A DNA stretch of 44,291 nt from Myxococcales bacterium (GCA_028287115.1 JAQBQF010000274.1:1-44291), one strand, 5' to 3'; counted from the stretch's first letter, positions 25,964 through 37,337 are shown. A program made the numbers and translations. The notes: generated by a model not told the origin, from the letters alone.

Positions 25964-26899
25964 CTACTTCTTTTTCTTCTTGGCCGGCTTCGCGGGCTTC
26001 TTCGCAGCAGCCTTCGCCGGCTTGGCAGCGGGCTTCTTGGCGGCGGGCTTCTTCGCAGGTGCCTTGGCCGGCTTGGCGGCCTTCTTTGCCGGCGCGGGCT
26101 TCGGAGCACCCTTCGCGGCGGCCTTCACAGCGGGCTTGGCGGCCGCTGGAGCTGCCTTGGCAGCAGCTGCCTTGGGAGCCGCGATTGCCTTCGGAGCCGG
26201 GGCGGCCTTGGCGGCTTTGCCACCGCCCTTCTTGGCGTCCGCCTTGAGCTTCTTATTGCGCTCGTCCGCCGAACGCTGCGCCTCGTCCATCCGCGCTTGT
26301 GCGGCGGTACGGGCGCGAACCACGGCGGCCTCGACCTCGACCTTGGAGCGATGCGCGACCGGTGCCGCGACGGCATCCGGCTTCTTCGCCCGCTTCTTCT
26401 TCTTCGCTTCGCGCGGAACCGGGATCTCGCTGATGTCCGGCATCCGCGAGGCCAGATCGCCCCGGTTGTGGACCAGGATCCGAGCCCCGCCATCGCGGAA
26501 GATGACTTCCACCTTGTTATCGGGCAGCTGCTCGACCACGAAGCCGATGTCGAACACCGGATGGTGGACGCAGTCGCCCTCCTCATAGGTGTCGCGAATC
26601 GAGTAGGGCCGGCAATTTGCGAGGTCGTTGTCCGTGGCACGGGACAACGCGTCGTCCCAAGTCACCCGCTTGGCGGTGTTTTTCTTGCCGTGGCCATCGG
26701 CGCCCTCTTCGGCACCGTCCCCACGCGGTTTGCGGTAGGCATGCACCTCCCCGCACACCACGCACTGGACACGCCGGACCTCATCCTCATACATGCTGAT
26801 GATCGTGTGAGTCGTGTCCGCCTTACACCGTGGGGACGGGCAATAAGCTTCGATCTCACCACCAACCTCATCGGCGTCTTCTTCAAAGATGGAATCCAT
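25964..26899 (-). CDS. Zinc-ribbon / Tudor-like protein with histone-H1-like Lys/Ala/Pro tail
   Basis: 311 aa, ATG at 26899 with a purine-rich RBS region. Residues 19-50 show CPSPRCKAD...VQCVVCGEVH, a four-Cys zinc ribbon. About 100-145 (YEEGDCVHHPVFDIGFVVEQLPDNKVEVIFRDGGARILVHN) is an SH3/Tudor-like beta unit of the kind seen at the C-terminus of UvrD/PcrA and in CarD/TRCF interaction domains. After residue 160 comes a helical Lys/Arg/Ala region. The last 90 residues are Ala-Lys-Pro repeats (AAKKPAKPAKKKKK type), like histone H1 or HMGA tails. It probably binds DNA or RNA polymerase. The layout recalls myxobacterial CarD (HMGA-like tail plus RNAP-interacting part), but it is not that protein. 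Function unproved. Confidence 0.85.
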   Translation of the reverse strand: MDSIFEEDADEVGGEIEAYCPSPRCKADTTHTIISMYEDEVRRVQCVVCGEVHAYRKPRGDGAEEGADGHGKKNTAKRVTWDDALSRATDNDLANCRPYSIRDTYEEGDCVHHPVFDIGFVVEQLPDNKVEVIFRDGGARILVHNRGDLASRMPDISEIPVPREAKKKKRAKKPDAVAAPVAHRSKVEVEAAVVRARTAAQARMDEAQRSADERNKKLKADAKKGGGKAAKAAPAPKAIAAPKAAAAKAAPAAAKPAVKAAAKGAPKPAPAKKAAKPAKAPAKKPAAKKPAAKPAKAAAKKPAKPAKKKKK

Positions 26900-27055
26900 C
26901 CCTGCCTCTTCTCAACGAGTCCGCGTGGGCTAACTACCTAAGAATGCTAGCTGTCAAACTTAGGTTCGAATCCGGATTAACGGTATTCGATAGTTTGGTC
27001 CCTAACATAATCCAATCCTGCTTACAACCTTCTGTACTTACAAGTGAACTAGGAA
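26900..27055. promoter_or_regulatory. AT-richer divergent promoter region
   Basis: These 156 bases are clearly less GC-rich than their surroundings and separate the H1-tail gene (minus) from the kinase-regulator pair (plus). On the minus strand TTGACA (26957-26952) matches a sigma-70 -35 box, but the best -10 candidates (TAGTTA/GTTAGC) are poor. On the plus strand CATAAT at 27006-27011 resembles a -10 box without a good -35. An AGGAA lies directly before the ATG at 27056. Confidence 0.4.
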
Positions 27056-28594
<1,539 letters not shown>

Positions 28595-28595
28595 T

Positions 28596-29312
<717 letters not shown>

Positions 29313-29358
29313 GCTCGCGCTGAAAGCGGCTCGTCCTCGCTCCCGATCCCGATCGCAG

Positions 29359-29525
29359 AAAACCGCCAAGGCGCAAAGATCGGAAAGAGCAGTTGATCGG
29401 GAGAAGGTTCGCTCGCGTGACACGGTAGGCGCAGTGGTCTGCAGGAACCGGGTGGCCGGCTGACATCGGCTCGATCAAACACCACGCTCGCTCTGACCTT
29501 GGCGCCTCCGTGCCTTGGCGGTTGA
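29359..29525. repeat. Dispersed inverted-repeat element, copy 2
   Basis: The left arm at about 29359-29390 (AACCGCCAAGGCGC, AAGATCGGAAAGAGC) and the right arm at 29491-29524 (CTCTGACCTTGGCGCC, CCTTGGCGGTT) pair with each other. They match the arms at 6480-6632, including AGATCGGAA after the left arm and the CTGACC just inside the right arm. The interior sequence is different. It lies between the response regulator stop and the stop of the DUF1801 gene. Confidence 0.7.
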
Positions 29526-29548
29526 TCTCGGTCGGGAGGGCGCGGCGA

Positions 29549-30214
29549 CTACCGGCGCTTCTTCGACTTCGTATCGGGCCGCTTCGCCGCTGTCTTCTTG
29601 GCCGGCTTCTTCGCCGAGGCTTTCTTCGCGGCGACCTTCGCAGGCTTGGCCGTCTTCTTCGCGGCCGGGGCGGGCTTCTTCGGAGCGGCCGCGGACTTCG
29701 CGGCGGGGCGCATCGCGGCGAGCTTGCTCGCGACCGAGAGCGCGGCGGGCTTTGCCGCTTCCGGAGGTTTGGCGGCGCCCGTCTTGGTCGCCGCGCGGAC
29801 CGCGTGGTATTTCGCGACGTATTCGTCGACCGAGACGCGCGTCAGCGCCTCCCCGATCACCTCGAGGGGCAACGCCTCGAGCGTCTTGAACCGGACGCAC
29901 GACTTGCCCATGTCGAGCTTCTTGCCCGCCTTCTTGAACGCGGACTCGAACCACGCCTTGAGGTTCTCGTCGCCGTACACCGACATCATGTAGAGCGCCA
30001 TGTGGCTCTTCTGAGATCCGAGCGAGACGAGCGCGAGCGGCTGGTTGTTGTAGGTCTCGGCGAGCGTCGTGAACGGAACGAACCAGCTGATCATTCCGTA
30101 CTGCATGCCCTCCTCGTAACCCGCGGGGATATGCGAGTTCACGAGCTCGCGTACGGTGCGGATCGCGATGCGGCGATCTTCGGGGAGCGTGTCGATATAT
30201 TCGTCGACGTTCAT
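29549..30214 (-). CDS. DUF1801/YdhG-like protein with histone-H1-like tail
   Basis: 221 aa, ATG at 30214, directly abutting the HEAT gene's stop (30215). Residues 1-125 match the DUF1801/YdhG fold: VDEYIDTLPEDRRIAIRTVRELV, EGMQYGMISWFVP, LALVSLGSQKSHMALYMM, LDMGKSCVRFKTLEALPLEVIGEAL. From about 140 to the end the chain is Ala/Lys/Pro-rich (AKKPAKKTAAKRP), like the H1-type tails of DNA-binding proteins. DUF1801 proteins are small cytoplasmic proteins of unclear role. The tail suggests nucleic-acid binding (inference). The same style of tail closes the zinc-ribbon protein at 25964, so the two may share a compartment such as the nucleoid. Confidence 0.88.
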   Translation of the reverse strand: MNVDEYIDTLPEDRRIAIRTVRELVNSHIPAGYEEGMQYGMISWFVPFTTLAETYNNQPLALVSLGSQKSHMALYMMSVYGDENLKAWFESAFKKAGKKLDMGKSCVRFKTLEALPLEVIGEALTRVSVDEYVAKYHAVRAATKTGAAKPPEAAKPAALSVASKLAAMRPAAKSAAAPKKPAPAAKKTAKPAKVAAKKASAKKPAKKTAAKRPDTKSKKRR

Positions 30215-32065
30215 TTAGTTATCATCCAGGTGACCGGTGAGCTTGAGCTTGTTCTTCGCGGCCTTCGCGAGCTTGCTGCGCGGCCGTTCGTCGATGATGC
30301 CTTGCAATAATTCAGCGCCGAGCTCCTCGTTCGAGCCGTCGCCCGATTCGATCAGCCGGAACCCGAGCGCGTAGAGTGCTTCGTCGGTGACTTCCTTCTC
30401 GCGCGCGAGTTGCTTGGCGACCGGATAGCCCTTCGCGGCGAGCCGCGAGAACTGATCGAACACCGGATCGTTCGCGCTCGTCGTGCGCAGGATGCCTTCA
30501 CCGGCGGCCTCGAGCGAGAGCAACGCGAGGAAGAACCGTTGCTCGTCGTCGATCGCGGCGTCGAGGTCGGCGTGCGAGCGGAGCAGCGGCTTGAGCGAAC
30601 CGAAGGCCTCGATCGGCTTGCCGGCCTTGCGCAGCCGCTTCGCGCGATCGAACAGCAGCTCGACGTGCTTGCCGGGCGCGACATCGGCGATCAGCTCGGC
30701 GAGCACGCGCTCGAGGACGATCTGATCCGCCGTCGCTTTGCCTTTGAAGTGAAGGTCGATGCATTCGCGCACGCGGTCGACGAGCTCGTCGATCGCTTGG
30801 TTCGAGATATGCCCGCGATGGGAGCGCAGCACCCCCGCGTAACGGCGGGCGACTTGCTCGTCCTTGGTCGCGAGGAGCGCGCGGGTCACCGGCAACACGG
30901 CCTCGGGCGCCTTCGATAGCCCGCGCGATGCAGCGTCGCGCGCCGTCGGATCGTCGGTGGCGATCGCTTCGACGAGCGCCTTGACCGCCGAGGCACCGCC
31001 GCCCGCAGGCAACCGCTCCATCGCGAGCTTCTGGGCCGACACGTTCTTCGATTTGGCGAGCTTGCCGAACTGCTTCCCGAGCGACTCGGGAATCCGCGCG
31101 CCGCGCAGCGTGTCGACCGCGGACTGTGCGACCGCGAGATCCTCACCGTCGGCGTAGTCGATCAGGGTCTCGATGACTTTCTCCGTACCCTTCGCCTCGC
31201 TCTGCGCGACGATCCGGCGGAGCCCGGCGATCGCGGCGAGCCGAATCGGACGCGGCTCTTCGGGATCGGCGTAATCGAGCAGCATGTTCTGCGTCGAAGG
31301 CCGCGCGAGATAGCCGATCAGGCGAAGCAGCGCGCCGAGCTCGGCGACGCCACGCTGGACCTCAGGATCGCGCAGCGGGTCGGCATGGCCGTTGGTGCCG
31401 TTGCCGTGGCCGTTGGTCGCGTGACCATTCGTGACATTGGCCTTGGCCTTCTTCGGTGCCGCCTTGGCAGCGGCGGCGGCGGCTTTTTGCGCTGCCGCCC
31501 AGGTCTTGTGGAGCAGCTTGGCGGACTCGCTCGCGCGCGACACGGCGGACTTCTCGATCTGGTTCGCGAGCTTCTCGTTGCCGGTATCGAGCTCGGCGCG
31601 CACGAGCTGCAGCGCTTGCTCGCCGAATTCGTCGTCGGCGAGCTGATCGAGCACGGCGTCGATCGCGGGTTGCGTGCCGCGACGCAGGAGCAATTGGGCC
31701 ATCACGCGGCGGGCGGGCACGGGCCCGGCGGAGACTTCCTTGCGGAGCGTGCCTTCAGCGGTCGCGCCTTGCTGCGCGAGCACCTGCGCTGCGCGTTCGG
31801 CGAGGTTCTCGTCATTGCCGCGGAGGAGCGGAACGAGCTTCGTAGCGATTCCACCGGCGCCCATGTCGGCGAGACCCTCGAGCGCGATCCGGCGAACGCC
31901 GACATCGGAGTCATCGAGACGCGACGTCAGTGCATCGACCACCGATTTGTCGGACCATTTTCCGGCATGGCCGACCGCCGCGAGCACCGTGGCAGCCGCC
32001 GCCCGCAGATCGACGCGCTCCGAGTCGAGCAGCTCGATGATCGCCCCACCTAGATTCTTGGCCAT
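30215..32065 (-). CDS. HEAT-repeat protein
   Basis: 616 aa, ATG at 32065 with GGAGG seven bases upstream. The first 170 residues are HEAT repeats (VDLRAAAATVLAAVGHAG, DVGVRRIALEGLADMGAGG, AERAAQVLAQQGATAEGTLRK). A low-complexity Ala/Lys and Asn-Gly-His spacer follows at about residues 200-235. More HEAT units come next (PRPIRLAAIAGLRRIV, DPTARDAASRGLSKAPEAVLPVTRALLA), then a TPR-like helical end (LRKAGKPIEAFGSLKPLLRSH). HEAT proteins act as scaffolds for protein complexes. No signal peptide or membrane segment, so it is cytoplasmic. It sits between the ABC exporter genes and the DUF1801 gene with tiny gaps, so it is probably in the same transcript, but its partner is unknown. Confidence 0.88.
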   Translation of the reverse strand: MAKNLGGAIIELLDSERVDLRAAAATVLAAVGHAGKWSDKSVVDALTSRLDDSDVGVRRIALEGLADMGAGGIATKLVPLLRGNDENLAERAAQVLAQQGATAEGTLRKEVSAGPVPARRVMAQLLLRRGTQPAIDAVLDQLADDEFGEQALQLVRAELDTGNEKLANQIEKSAVSRASESAKLLHKTWAAAQKAAAAAAKAAPKKAKANVTNGHATNGHGNGTNGHADPLRDPEVQRGVAELGALLRLIGYLARPSTQNMLLDYADPEEPRPIRLAAIAGLRRIVAQSEAKGTEKVIETLIDYADGEDLAVAQSAVDTLRGARIPESLGKQFGKLAKSKNVSAQKLAMERLPAGGGASAVKALVEAIATDDPTARDAASRGLSKAPEAVLPVTRALLATKDEQVARRYAGVLRSHRGHISNQAIDELVDRVRECIDLHFKGKATADQIVLERVLAELIADVAPGKHVELLFDRAKRLRKAGKPIEAFGSLKPLLRSHADLDAAIDDEQRFFLALLSLEAAGEGILRTTSANDPVFDQFSRLAAKGYPVAKQLAREKEVTDEALYALGFRLIESGDGSNEELGAELLQGIIDERPRSKLAKAAKNKLKLTGHLDDN

Positions 32066-32095
32066 GAAGCCTCCGCGCGAAGGTCAGCACGGGGC

Positions 32096-32728
32096 TCAGG
32101 CGTTGTAAAGCCCGACTGCCCAGCACAAAACTCCGAGGACGATCGCGGTTACCGACATCAGAGCGGGTCGGCGCACGAGCTTGCCGGCAGGGTCGATCCC
32201 CCGCCGGGCGAGGGCGATGGCTCCGAACACCCAGCCGGCGATGCCGAAGATGGCCAAGGCGGCCGCCGCCGCGCTCGGTCCGGTCTCGCGTTCGAGCCTG
32301 CCGAGGTACCAAGATTCCCGAGTAGCGGTCGTGTCCCCGGCGCCGGCCCCGGCGCGCGGATCACGTGCGGAAGCGCGCGAGATCACCAGGTTGGCGGCCG
32401 CGAGGTCCGCGGCATGAGGCGTCCACAGACTGCGCGTCGCGAGCGCGGCACCGCGGATCGCGCGGGCGGCAGCGAGCTCGGTCGCCGGATCCCGCGTCAG
32501 CTCGCGCAGCCGATCGTAGGCCGCGTCGACGTGGGGCGCGACCGGCAGATACCAGCGCGCGGCGCGTTCGTACGCGGCGATCGCTTCGTCTCGATGGCCG
32601 CGCAACATCGAGTCGTCGCCCTCCGCCAGCGCCGAGCGGCCTTCGAGCACGACCCGCCCGGCGAGTGCGCCGAGCCCGGCAAGGACCAGCGCCAGAGGTA
32701 CAAGCGGACCGACGATCCCGCGCTTCAC
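32096..32728 (-). CDS. Membrane protein associated with ABC exporter
   Basis: 210 aa, GTG start at 32728 overlapping the permease stop by four bases (GTGA). A membrane helix at about 5-25 (GPLVPLALVLAGLGALAGRVVL) is followed by a periplasmic, mostly helical domain (RDEAIAAYERAARWYLPVAPHVDAAYDRLRELTRD, AAARAIRGAALATRSLWTPHAADLAAAN). Two C-terminal membrane helices (AAAALAIFGIAGWVFGAIALA and ALMSVTAIVLGVLCWAVGLY) end the protein. The YERAARWYLP...LRAIRG-type pattern recurs in deltaproteobacterial proteins next to ABC-2 transporters, to my recollection. Probably a subunit of the exporter. No known enzymatic motif. Confidence 0.8.
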   Translation of the reverse strand: MKRGIVGPLVPLALVLAGLGALAGRVVLEGRSALAEGDDSMLRGHRDEAIAAYERAARWYLPVAPHVDAAYDRLRELTRDPATELAAARAIRGAALATRSLWTPHAADLAAANLVISRASARDPRAGAGAGDTTATRESWYLGRLERETGPSAAAAALAIFGIAGWVFGAIALARRGIDPAGKLVRRPALMSVTAIVLGVLCWAVGLYNA

Positions 32729-33542
32729 ACGAAGTCTCGGCGATGGAACAGCACGCAGGCGATCGCGAGCAGGCCGGCGATCCAGCCGAGCCCGTGGAGG
32801 CTGGCGATCCCGACGTAGCTCCACGACACGAACTCGGCGTGGACGCTGACCGTCGCGCCGTCGACGACGCGCCCCGATGGCGAGAACAGGTGAATGTCGG
32901 GGACGATCTCGAGGGCGATCTTCGCCGTCCAGCGGATCCATGACGACGCCGCGACGGTCGCATCTTCGATCTCGGGCGTGACGCGGCCGATCAGCCAGAT
33001 CGCGAGCGCGAAGATGCCCGACAAGAACGGAGTCGAGAACGACGAGAAGAAGATCGCGACCGCGGCCACCGTCAGCACTTCGATCCACGCGAGGACGATC
33101 GCCTGGATCATCGCGACCGAGATGCCGGCACCTTGCACCGTCACCATCCCGATCATCGCGACCGAGAACAGACCGACGAGCACGGTGAGCACGAGCGCCA
33201 TGCCCGCGTACTTGCCGACGACGAACTCCCAGCGTTCGATCGGCTTACTGACGATCGCGTGAATCGTTCGGCGCTGGACCTCGGTGTAGAGCAAGAACAC
33301 GCCGAGAAACATCGCGGTGAGCGAGCCGAACAGCGAGATACTCGCGAGGCCGACATCGCGCGCGACCCGCGCTTCTTCGCGGAACGACATCTGGCCGAGC
33401 ACGAGCGCGAGCACGTTCGCGCCGACCACGACCACGAGGATTCCGTAGAGCACGCGGATCCGAGCGGCCTCTCGAAACGTATTGAGCGCGATCGCCCAGA
33501 TCCTCCCGAGGCTAAGGGCCAAGCCCGATGGACCCCCGGCGG

Positions 33543-33546
<4 letters not shown>
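32725..33546 (-). CDS. ABC-2-type exporter permease
   Basis: 273 aa, ATG at 33546 within the ATPase stop (ATGA overlap). It shows about six membrane helices: after a cytoplasmic start (RIWAIALNTFREAARIRVLYG) come helices near 26-44, 62-82, 108-130, 140-160, 168-188 and 246-266. The text TEVQRRTIHAIVSKPIERWEFVVGKYAG is typical of NosY-like ABC-2 permeases. A periplasmic loop of about 60 residues lies before the last helix. It would form the channel of the exporter with the adjacent ATPase. The transported substrate cannot be read. Confidence 0.92.
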
Positions 33547-34502
<956 letters not shown>

Positions 34503-34519
34503 GGCCTCGCAGCATAGCG

Positions 34520-35254
34520 CTACTTGATTGAATAGATGAAGGTCACGACGCTGCAGACCGGCACCGCGTGACCGTCGATCGTGTAGGACCGATAGCGCCA
34601 ACCCCGGACGCCCTCGGTGAGCCGCTGATCGTATTCGGGGTAGCCGGTCGACTTCTGCAGCTTCACCGACGAGATCTCGCCGCTGGTGGCGATGCAGAGC
34701 TTGACGACGCCGATCACGCGATCGTGTCCCTCGTGCAGCATTTGCGACTTCACGAGCTCCGGCGGATGGATCTGCGCCTCGCCGGCGATCCGCAGGCCCG
34801 AGAGCATCGTCGGTGGCACGAACCGCTCGGCCGCCGGCTTCGGCGGGGGCGAATCGCCACAGTTGTCGTCGCAGGTAACTCCGCCGGGAAAGCCCCAGCC
34901 CGATCCGCTGCCAGAGCCCGATCCGCTGCCGGATCCGCTGCCTGAGCCATCGCCGCTACCTTCGCCTGCCGGCACAGCCGCGGTCCGCGGCGCGAGATCG
35001 GGCTTCGGGAGCTCGGGCTGGACGATCTCCGTCACGACTCGCCTCGTCTGTTTCTTCGTGAACGCCGGCGTAGCTGCCGCGGCGCTCGGGCTACCCGCCG
35101 GCGCGGCCATCGGCTCGAGCTGGGCGATCGAGACCGAATGCTTGCCGGGCTCGAGGCGATCGAGGCTCCAGAAGCCCTTGATGAACAGGCCGAGCACGAC
35201 GGCGATGTGGACGACCAAGGAAACGGCGATCAAGGTACGGCGGTTTGTGCGCAT
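34520..35254 (-). CDS. TonB-like periplasm-spanning protein with Gly-Ser tether
   Basis: 244 aa, ATG at 35254. One N-terminal membrane helix (LIAVSLVVHIAVVLGLFIKGFW, about 8-29) is followed by a Pro/Ala-rich stretch, then about eight Gly-Ser pairs (GSGDGSGSGS type, near residues 98-117). A CxxxC pair (TCDDNC) comes next. The C-terminal 90 residues (ERFVPPTMLSGLRIAGEAQIHPPE, VIGVVKLCIATSGEISSVKLQKSTGYPEYDQRLTEGVRGWRYRSY) form a TonB/AgmX-type C-terminal fold. TonB domains couple inner-membrane energy to outer-membrane receptors. In myxobacteria many TonB-like proteins have other roles, including gliding and secretion. ExbB/ExbD genes are not in the window. Confidence 0.88.
   Translation of the reverse strand: MRTNRRTLIAVSLVVHIAVVLGLFIKGFWSLDRLEPGKHSVSIAQLEPMAAPAGSPSAAAATPAFTKKQTRRVVTEIVQPELPKPDLAPRTAAVPAGEGSGDGSGSGSGSGSGSGSGSGWGFPGGVTCDDNCGDSPPPKPAAERFVPPTMLSGLRIAGEAQIHPPELVKSQMLHEGHDRVIGVVKLCIATSGEISSVKLQKSTGYPEYDQRLTEGVRGWRYRSYTIDGHAVPVCSVVTFIYSIK
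34901..34960 (-). repeat. Hexanucleotide-type repeat encoding Gly-Ser tether of the TonB-like protein
   Basis: Imperfect copies of a 12-base CGATCCGCTGCC unit encode Gly-Ser pairs on the minus strand. It resembles the Gly-Ser tract at 12438-12500 in the protein it encodes but uses different codons, so it probably arose separately. Confidence 0.55.
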
Positions 35255-35374
35255 CTACCGATCAACGCTGATCTCGCGCTCGGGATCTCTTGCAGCCTCT
35301 GACGGGAGTTGCCGCGACGCATCGCCTGCGACGGAGGCGAACCGCGACCAATCCTTGCGCTATCTTGGCGGCTG

Positions 35375-36634
35375 GTGACCGGCGCGCTTGTCGTCTTCTG
35401 CGTGACCTACCTCGTGCTCGCGAGCCGTCAGCTGCAGTTTCTGAAGCTCGACCGGCCCGCGGGCGCGATCGTCGGTGCGGTCGCGATGGTGCTCGTCGGC
35501 GGTTTGCCGATGGAGCTCGCGCTCCGCGCGATCGATCTGCACGTCCTCGTGTTGCTGTTCGGCGTGCTGGTGATCGCCGCGTATCTGCGCGAGGCCCAGT
35601 TCTTCCGCCTCGCGGCCTACCTCGTACTGACGCGCGCGAAGTCCGCGCGTTCGCTGCTGTTCGGGCTCGTGTTCGTCGCCGGCGCGCTCTCGGCGCTGCT
35701 CCTTAACGATACGGTGTGTGTGGTCCTGACGCCTCTCGTCGTCGCCGTCGTGGTCGAGGCGGGGTTGCCTCCGCTGCCGTATCTCGTCGCGCTCGCGGCG
35801 GCGGCGAACGTCGGTGGCGTCGTGAGCTTCAGCGGCAATCCGCAAAACATGATCATCGGTGCCGCGGCTGAAGGCACGATCGGCTTCGCGCAGTACCTCG
35901 CGCTGACGCTTCCGGTCGGCATCGCGTGCCTGTTCGCGAGCGCGTCGCTGATCGGATGGCTGTTTCGATTCGACTTACCGAAGGGTGCGCTCGCGGATCG
36001 GTCGCCGCCGCGCCCGGCCGTGGATCGAGCATTGTGCGTGAAGGGACTGCTCGCGCTCGTCGGGTTCGCGGGGCTTGCCCTCGCCGGTGTGCCGCTCGCC
36101 GGCGCCGCGATGTGCGCGGCCGCGGCGCTGATGGTCGTGGGACGCACCGTGCCGGCCCGGATCATGCGCAGCGTCGATTGGACCCTGCTCGTGTTCTTCG
36201 CCGGATTATTCGTCCTCGTTGCGGGGATCGCTCATGCCGGCGTCCTCGATCGGTTGCTCCAGCTGGTCGCGCCGGCGATCGCGCGAGGCGATGTCGCGGG
36301 TGATCTCGCGTTCATCATCCTCGTCGTCGTCGCGTCGAACATTGTGTCCAATGTTCCTCTCGTGGTGGTCGCGGTCGCGTGGGTGCCGCACATGCCCGAG
36401 CCGACGTGGGGCTACGTGATGCTCGCCGTCGCGTCGACGCTCGCCGGAACGCTGACGCTGTTCGGCAGCGTCGCGAACATCATCGTGATGGAGTCCGCGG
36501 GGCCGCGCGGCGAGATCGGCTTCTGGCGGTTCCTGCGTTACGGGTCCGCGATCACGCTCGCGAACCTCGTGCTCGCGTTCGGCATCCTCTACGCCGAGCG
36601 CGCGATCGGGATGTTTCGGCTGCTCGGCCTCTGA
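35375..36634 (+). CDS. ArsB/NhaD-type ion transporter
   Basis: 419 aa from a GTG at 35375; a TTG at 35309 would add 22 polar residues. It has 10-12 membrane helices. The family signature GNPQNMIIGAAAE (in VVSFSGNPQNMIIGAAAEGTIGFAQYLAL) and the later TLFGSVANIIVMESA are the paired NPQN/SVANIIV motifs of the arsenical-pump/NhaD/SLC13-like superfamily (COG1055). LNDTVCVVLTP and ASNIVSNVPLVV are also typical. It may export arsenite or exchange Na+/H+ or anions; the sequence does not decide. No arsR, arsC or arsA gene is nearby, which weakens an arsenite role. It is divergent from the TonB-like gene over 120 bases. Confidence 0.92.
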   Translation: MTGALVVFCVTYLVLASRQLQFLKLDRPAGAIVGAVAMVLVGGLPMELALRAIDLHVLVLLFGVLVIAAYLREAQFFRLAAYLVLTRAKSARSLLFGLVFVAGALSALLLNDTVCVVLTPLVVAVVVEAGLPPLPYLVALAAAANVGGVVSFSGNPQNMIIGAAAEGTIGFAQYLALTLPVGIACLFASASLIGWLFRFDLPKGALADRSPPRPAVDRALCVKGLLALVGFAGLALAGVPLAGAAMCAAAALMVVGRTVPARIMRSVDWTLLVFFAGLFVLVAGIAHAGVLDRLLQLVAPAIARGDVAGDLAFIILVVVASNIVSNVPLVVVAVAWVPHMPEPTWGYVMLAVASTLAGTLTLFGSVANIIVMESAGPRGEIGFWRFLRYGSAITLANLVLAFGILYAERAIGMFRLLGL

Positions 36635-36635
36635 G

Positions 36636-36644
36636 TGGTATAAT
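36636..36644 (+). promoter_or_regulatory. Extended -10 promoter of the toxin-antitoxin pair
   Basis: TGGTATAAT is a perfect extended -10 box (TGnTATAAT) just upstream of the antitoxin gene and overlapping the region after the transporter stop. No good -35 is seen, which an extended -10 can tolerate. AAGG at 36659-36662 is a fair ribosome site for the ATG at 36670. Partial inverted symmetry between TATAATCGTC and the reverse of GGTAATTGTA could be the antitoxin operator. Confidence 0.6.
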
Positions 36645-36669
36645 CGTCCTACGGTGATAAGGTAATTGT

Positions 36670-36960
36670 ATGGCGCAACGCAAATCGAAACTTACAGTGA
36701 CTGTCGATCGCGAGCTGGTGCGGGTCGCCAACGCGGCGGTCGCCGCTGGGAAAGCGGATTCCGTAAGCGGCTGGGTGAACCAGGCGCTTGCCGAGCTCGC
36801 CGCTAAGGAGCGTCGATTGAATGCGCTCGCGCACGCGATTAGCAAGTATGAAGCCGATCACGGTGAGATCACAGCGGCCGAGATCGCCGCACAGCAGCGA
36901 TCCGATCATCGATCGGCGCTAGTCGTTCAGATCAGATCACGACGCTCGAGGACGGGATGA
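36670..36960 (+). CDS. VapB-like ribbon-helix-helix antitoxin
   Basis: 96 aa, ATG at 36670. The N-terminal half (KLTVTVDRELVRVANAAVAAGKADSVSGWVNQALAE) is an RHH DNA-binding unit with a strand followed by two helices. The next part (KERRLNALAHAISKYEADHGEITAAEIAAQQRSD) is the helical toxin-binding segment. The wording is close to a common actinobacterial antitoxin pattern (SVTVDADLV..A...VAAG.A.SVSAWVN.AL, then YEAEHGEIT..E), as I recall it. It should neutralise the PIN toxin and repress the operon by binding the extended -10 region. It overlaps the toxin gene by four bases (ATGA). Confidence 0.9.
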   Translation: MAQRKSKLTVTVDRELVRVANAAVAAGKADSVSGWVNQALAELAAKERRLNALAHAISKYEADHGEITAAEIAAQQRSDHRSALVVQIRSRRSRTG

Positions 36961-37337
36961 GGCTGGTCCTCGATGCCGGCGCACTGGTCGCGCTAGGGCG
37001 TAACGAGCGCGCGATGTGGCTCCGACTGAAGGCGGCGCTGCTCGCGCGCGAAGAGCCCGTTTGTCATGGCGGCGTCGTCGGGCAAGTGTGGAGGGCGCAC
37101 GGACCACGGCAGGCCGCATTGGCCAGGGCGCTCGCTGGTCTCGAGATCCGCTCGCTGGATTTGTCGCTAGGTCGTGCCGCCGGTGAGCTCCTCGGGCGCG
37201 CCAAGCGGAGTGACGTCGTCGATGCCGCGCTCGTGTTGCTCGCCGAAGATGGCGATCAGATCGTGACGTCTGATCCGGAGGACCTGGCGCAGCTCGCACG
37301 TACCGCAGGTCTCGAGGTCGAGATCCTCACCGCGTGA
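36957..37337 (+). CDS. VapC-like PIN-domain toxin
   Basis: 126 aa, ATG at 36957. The PIN pattern is LVLDAGALVALGRNE (Asp6), then the second-position region VVGQVWR, then KRSDVVDAALVLLAEDGDQIVTSDPEDL, which supplies the two later acidic clusters. In canonical VapC the second position is Glu (xxAEV). Here it is Gln (GQVWR), as in an actinobacterial PIN subgroup, so metal binding may differ. PIN toxins are ribonucleases that cut tRNA or rRNA. The antitoxin is encoded just upstream. The 3' end overlaps the convergent SixA-like gene by 11 bases. Confidence 0.9.
   Translation: MRLVLDAGALVALGRNERAMWLRLKAALLAREEPVCHGGVVGQVWRAHGPRQAALARALAGLEIRSLDLSLGRAAGELLGRAKRSDVVDAALVLLAEDGDQIVTSDPEDLAQLARTAGLEVEILTA

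Noticed and set aside
35375..36634. Part of an arsenic-resistance operon
   Set aside because: The protein has NPQN/SVANIIV motifs shared by arsenite and Na+/H+ or anion transporters, and no arsR, arsC or arsA gene is adjacent, so arsenite export is not claimed.
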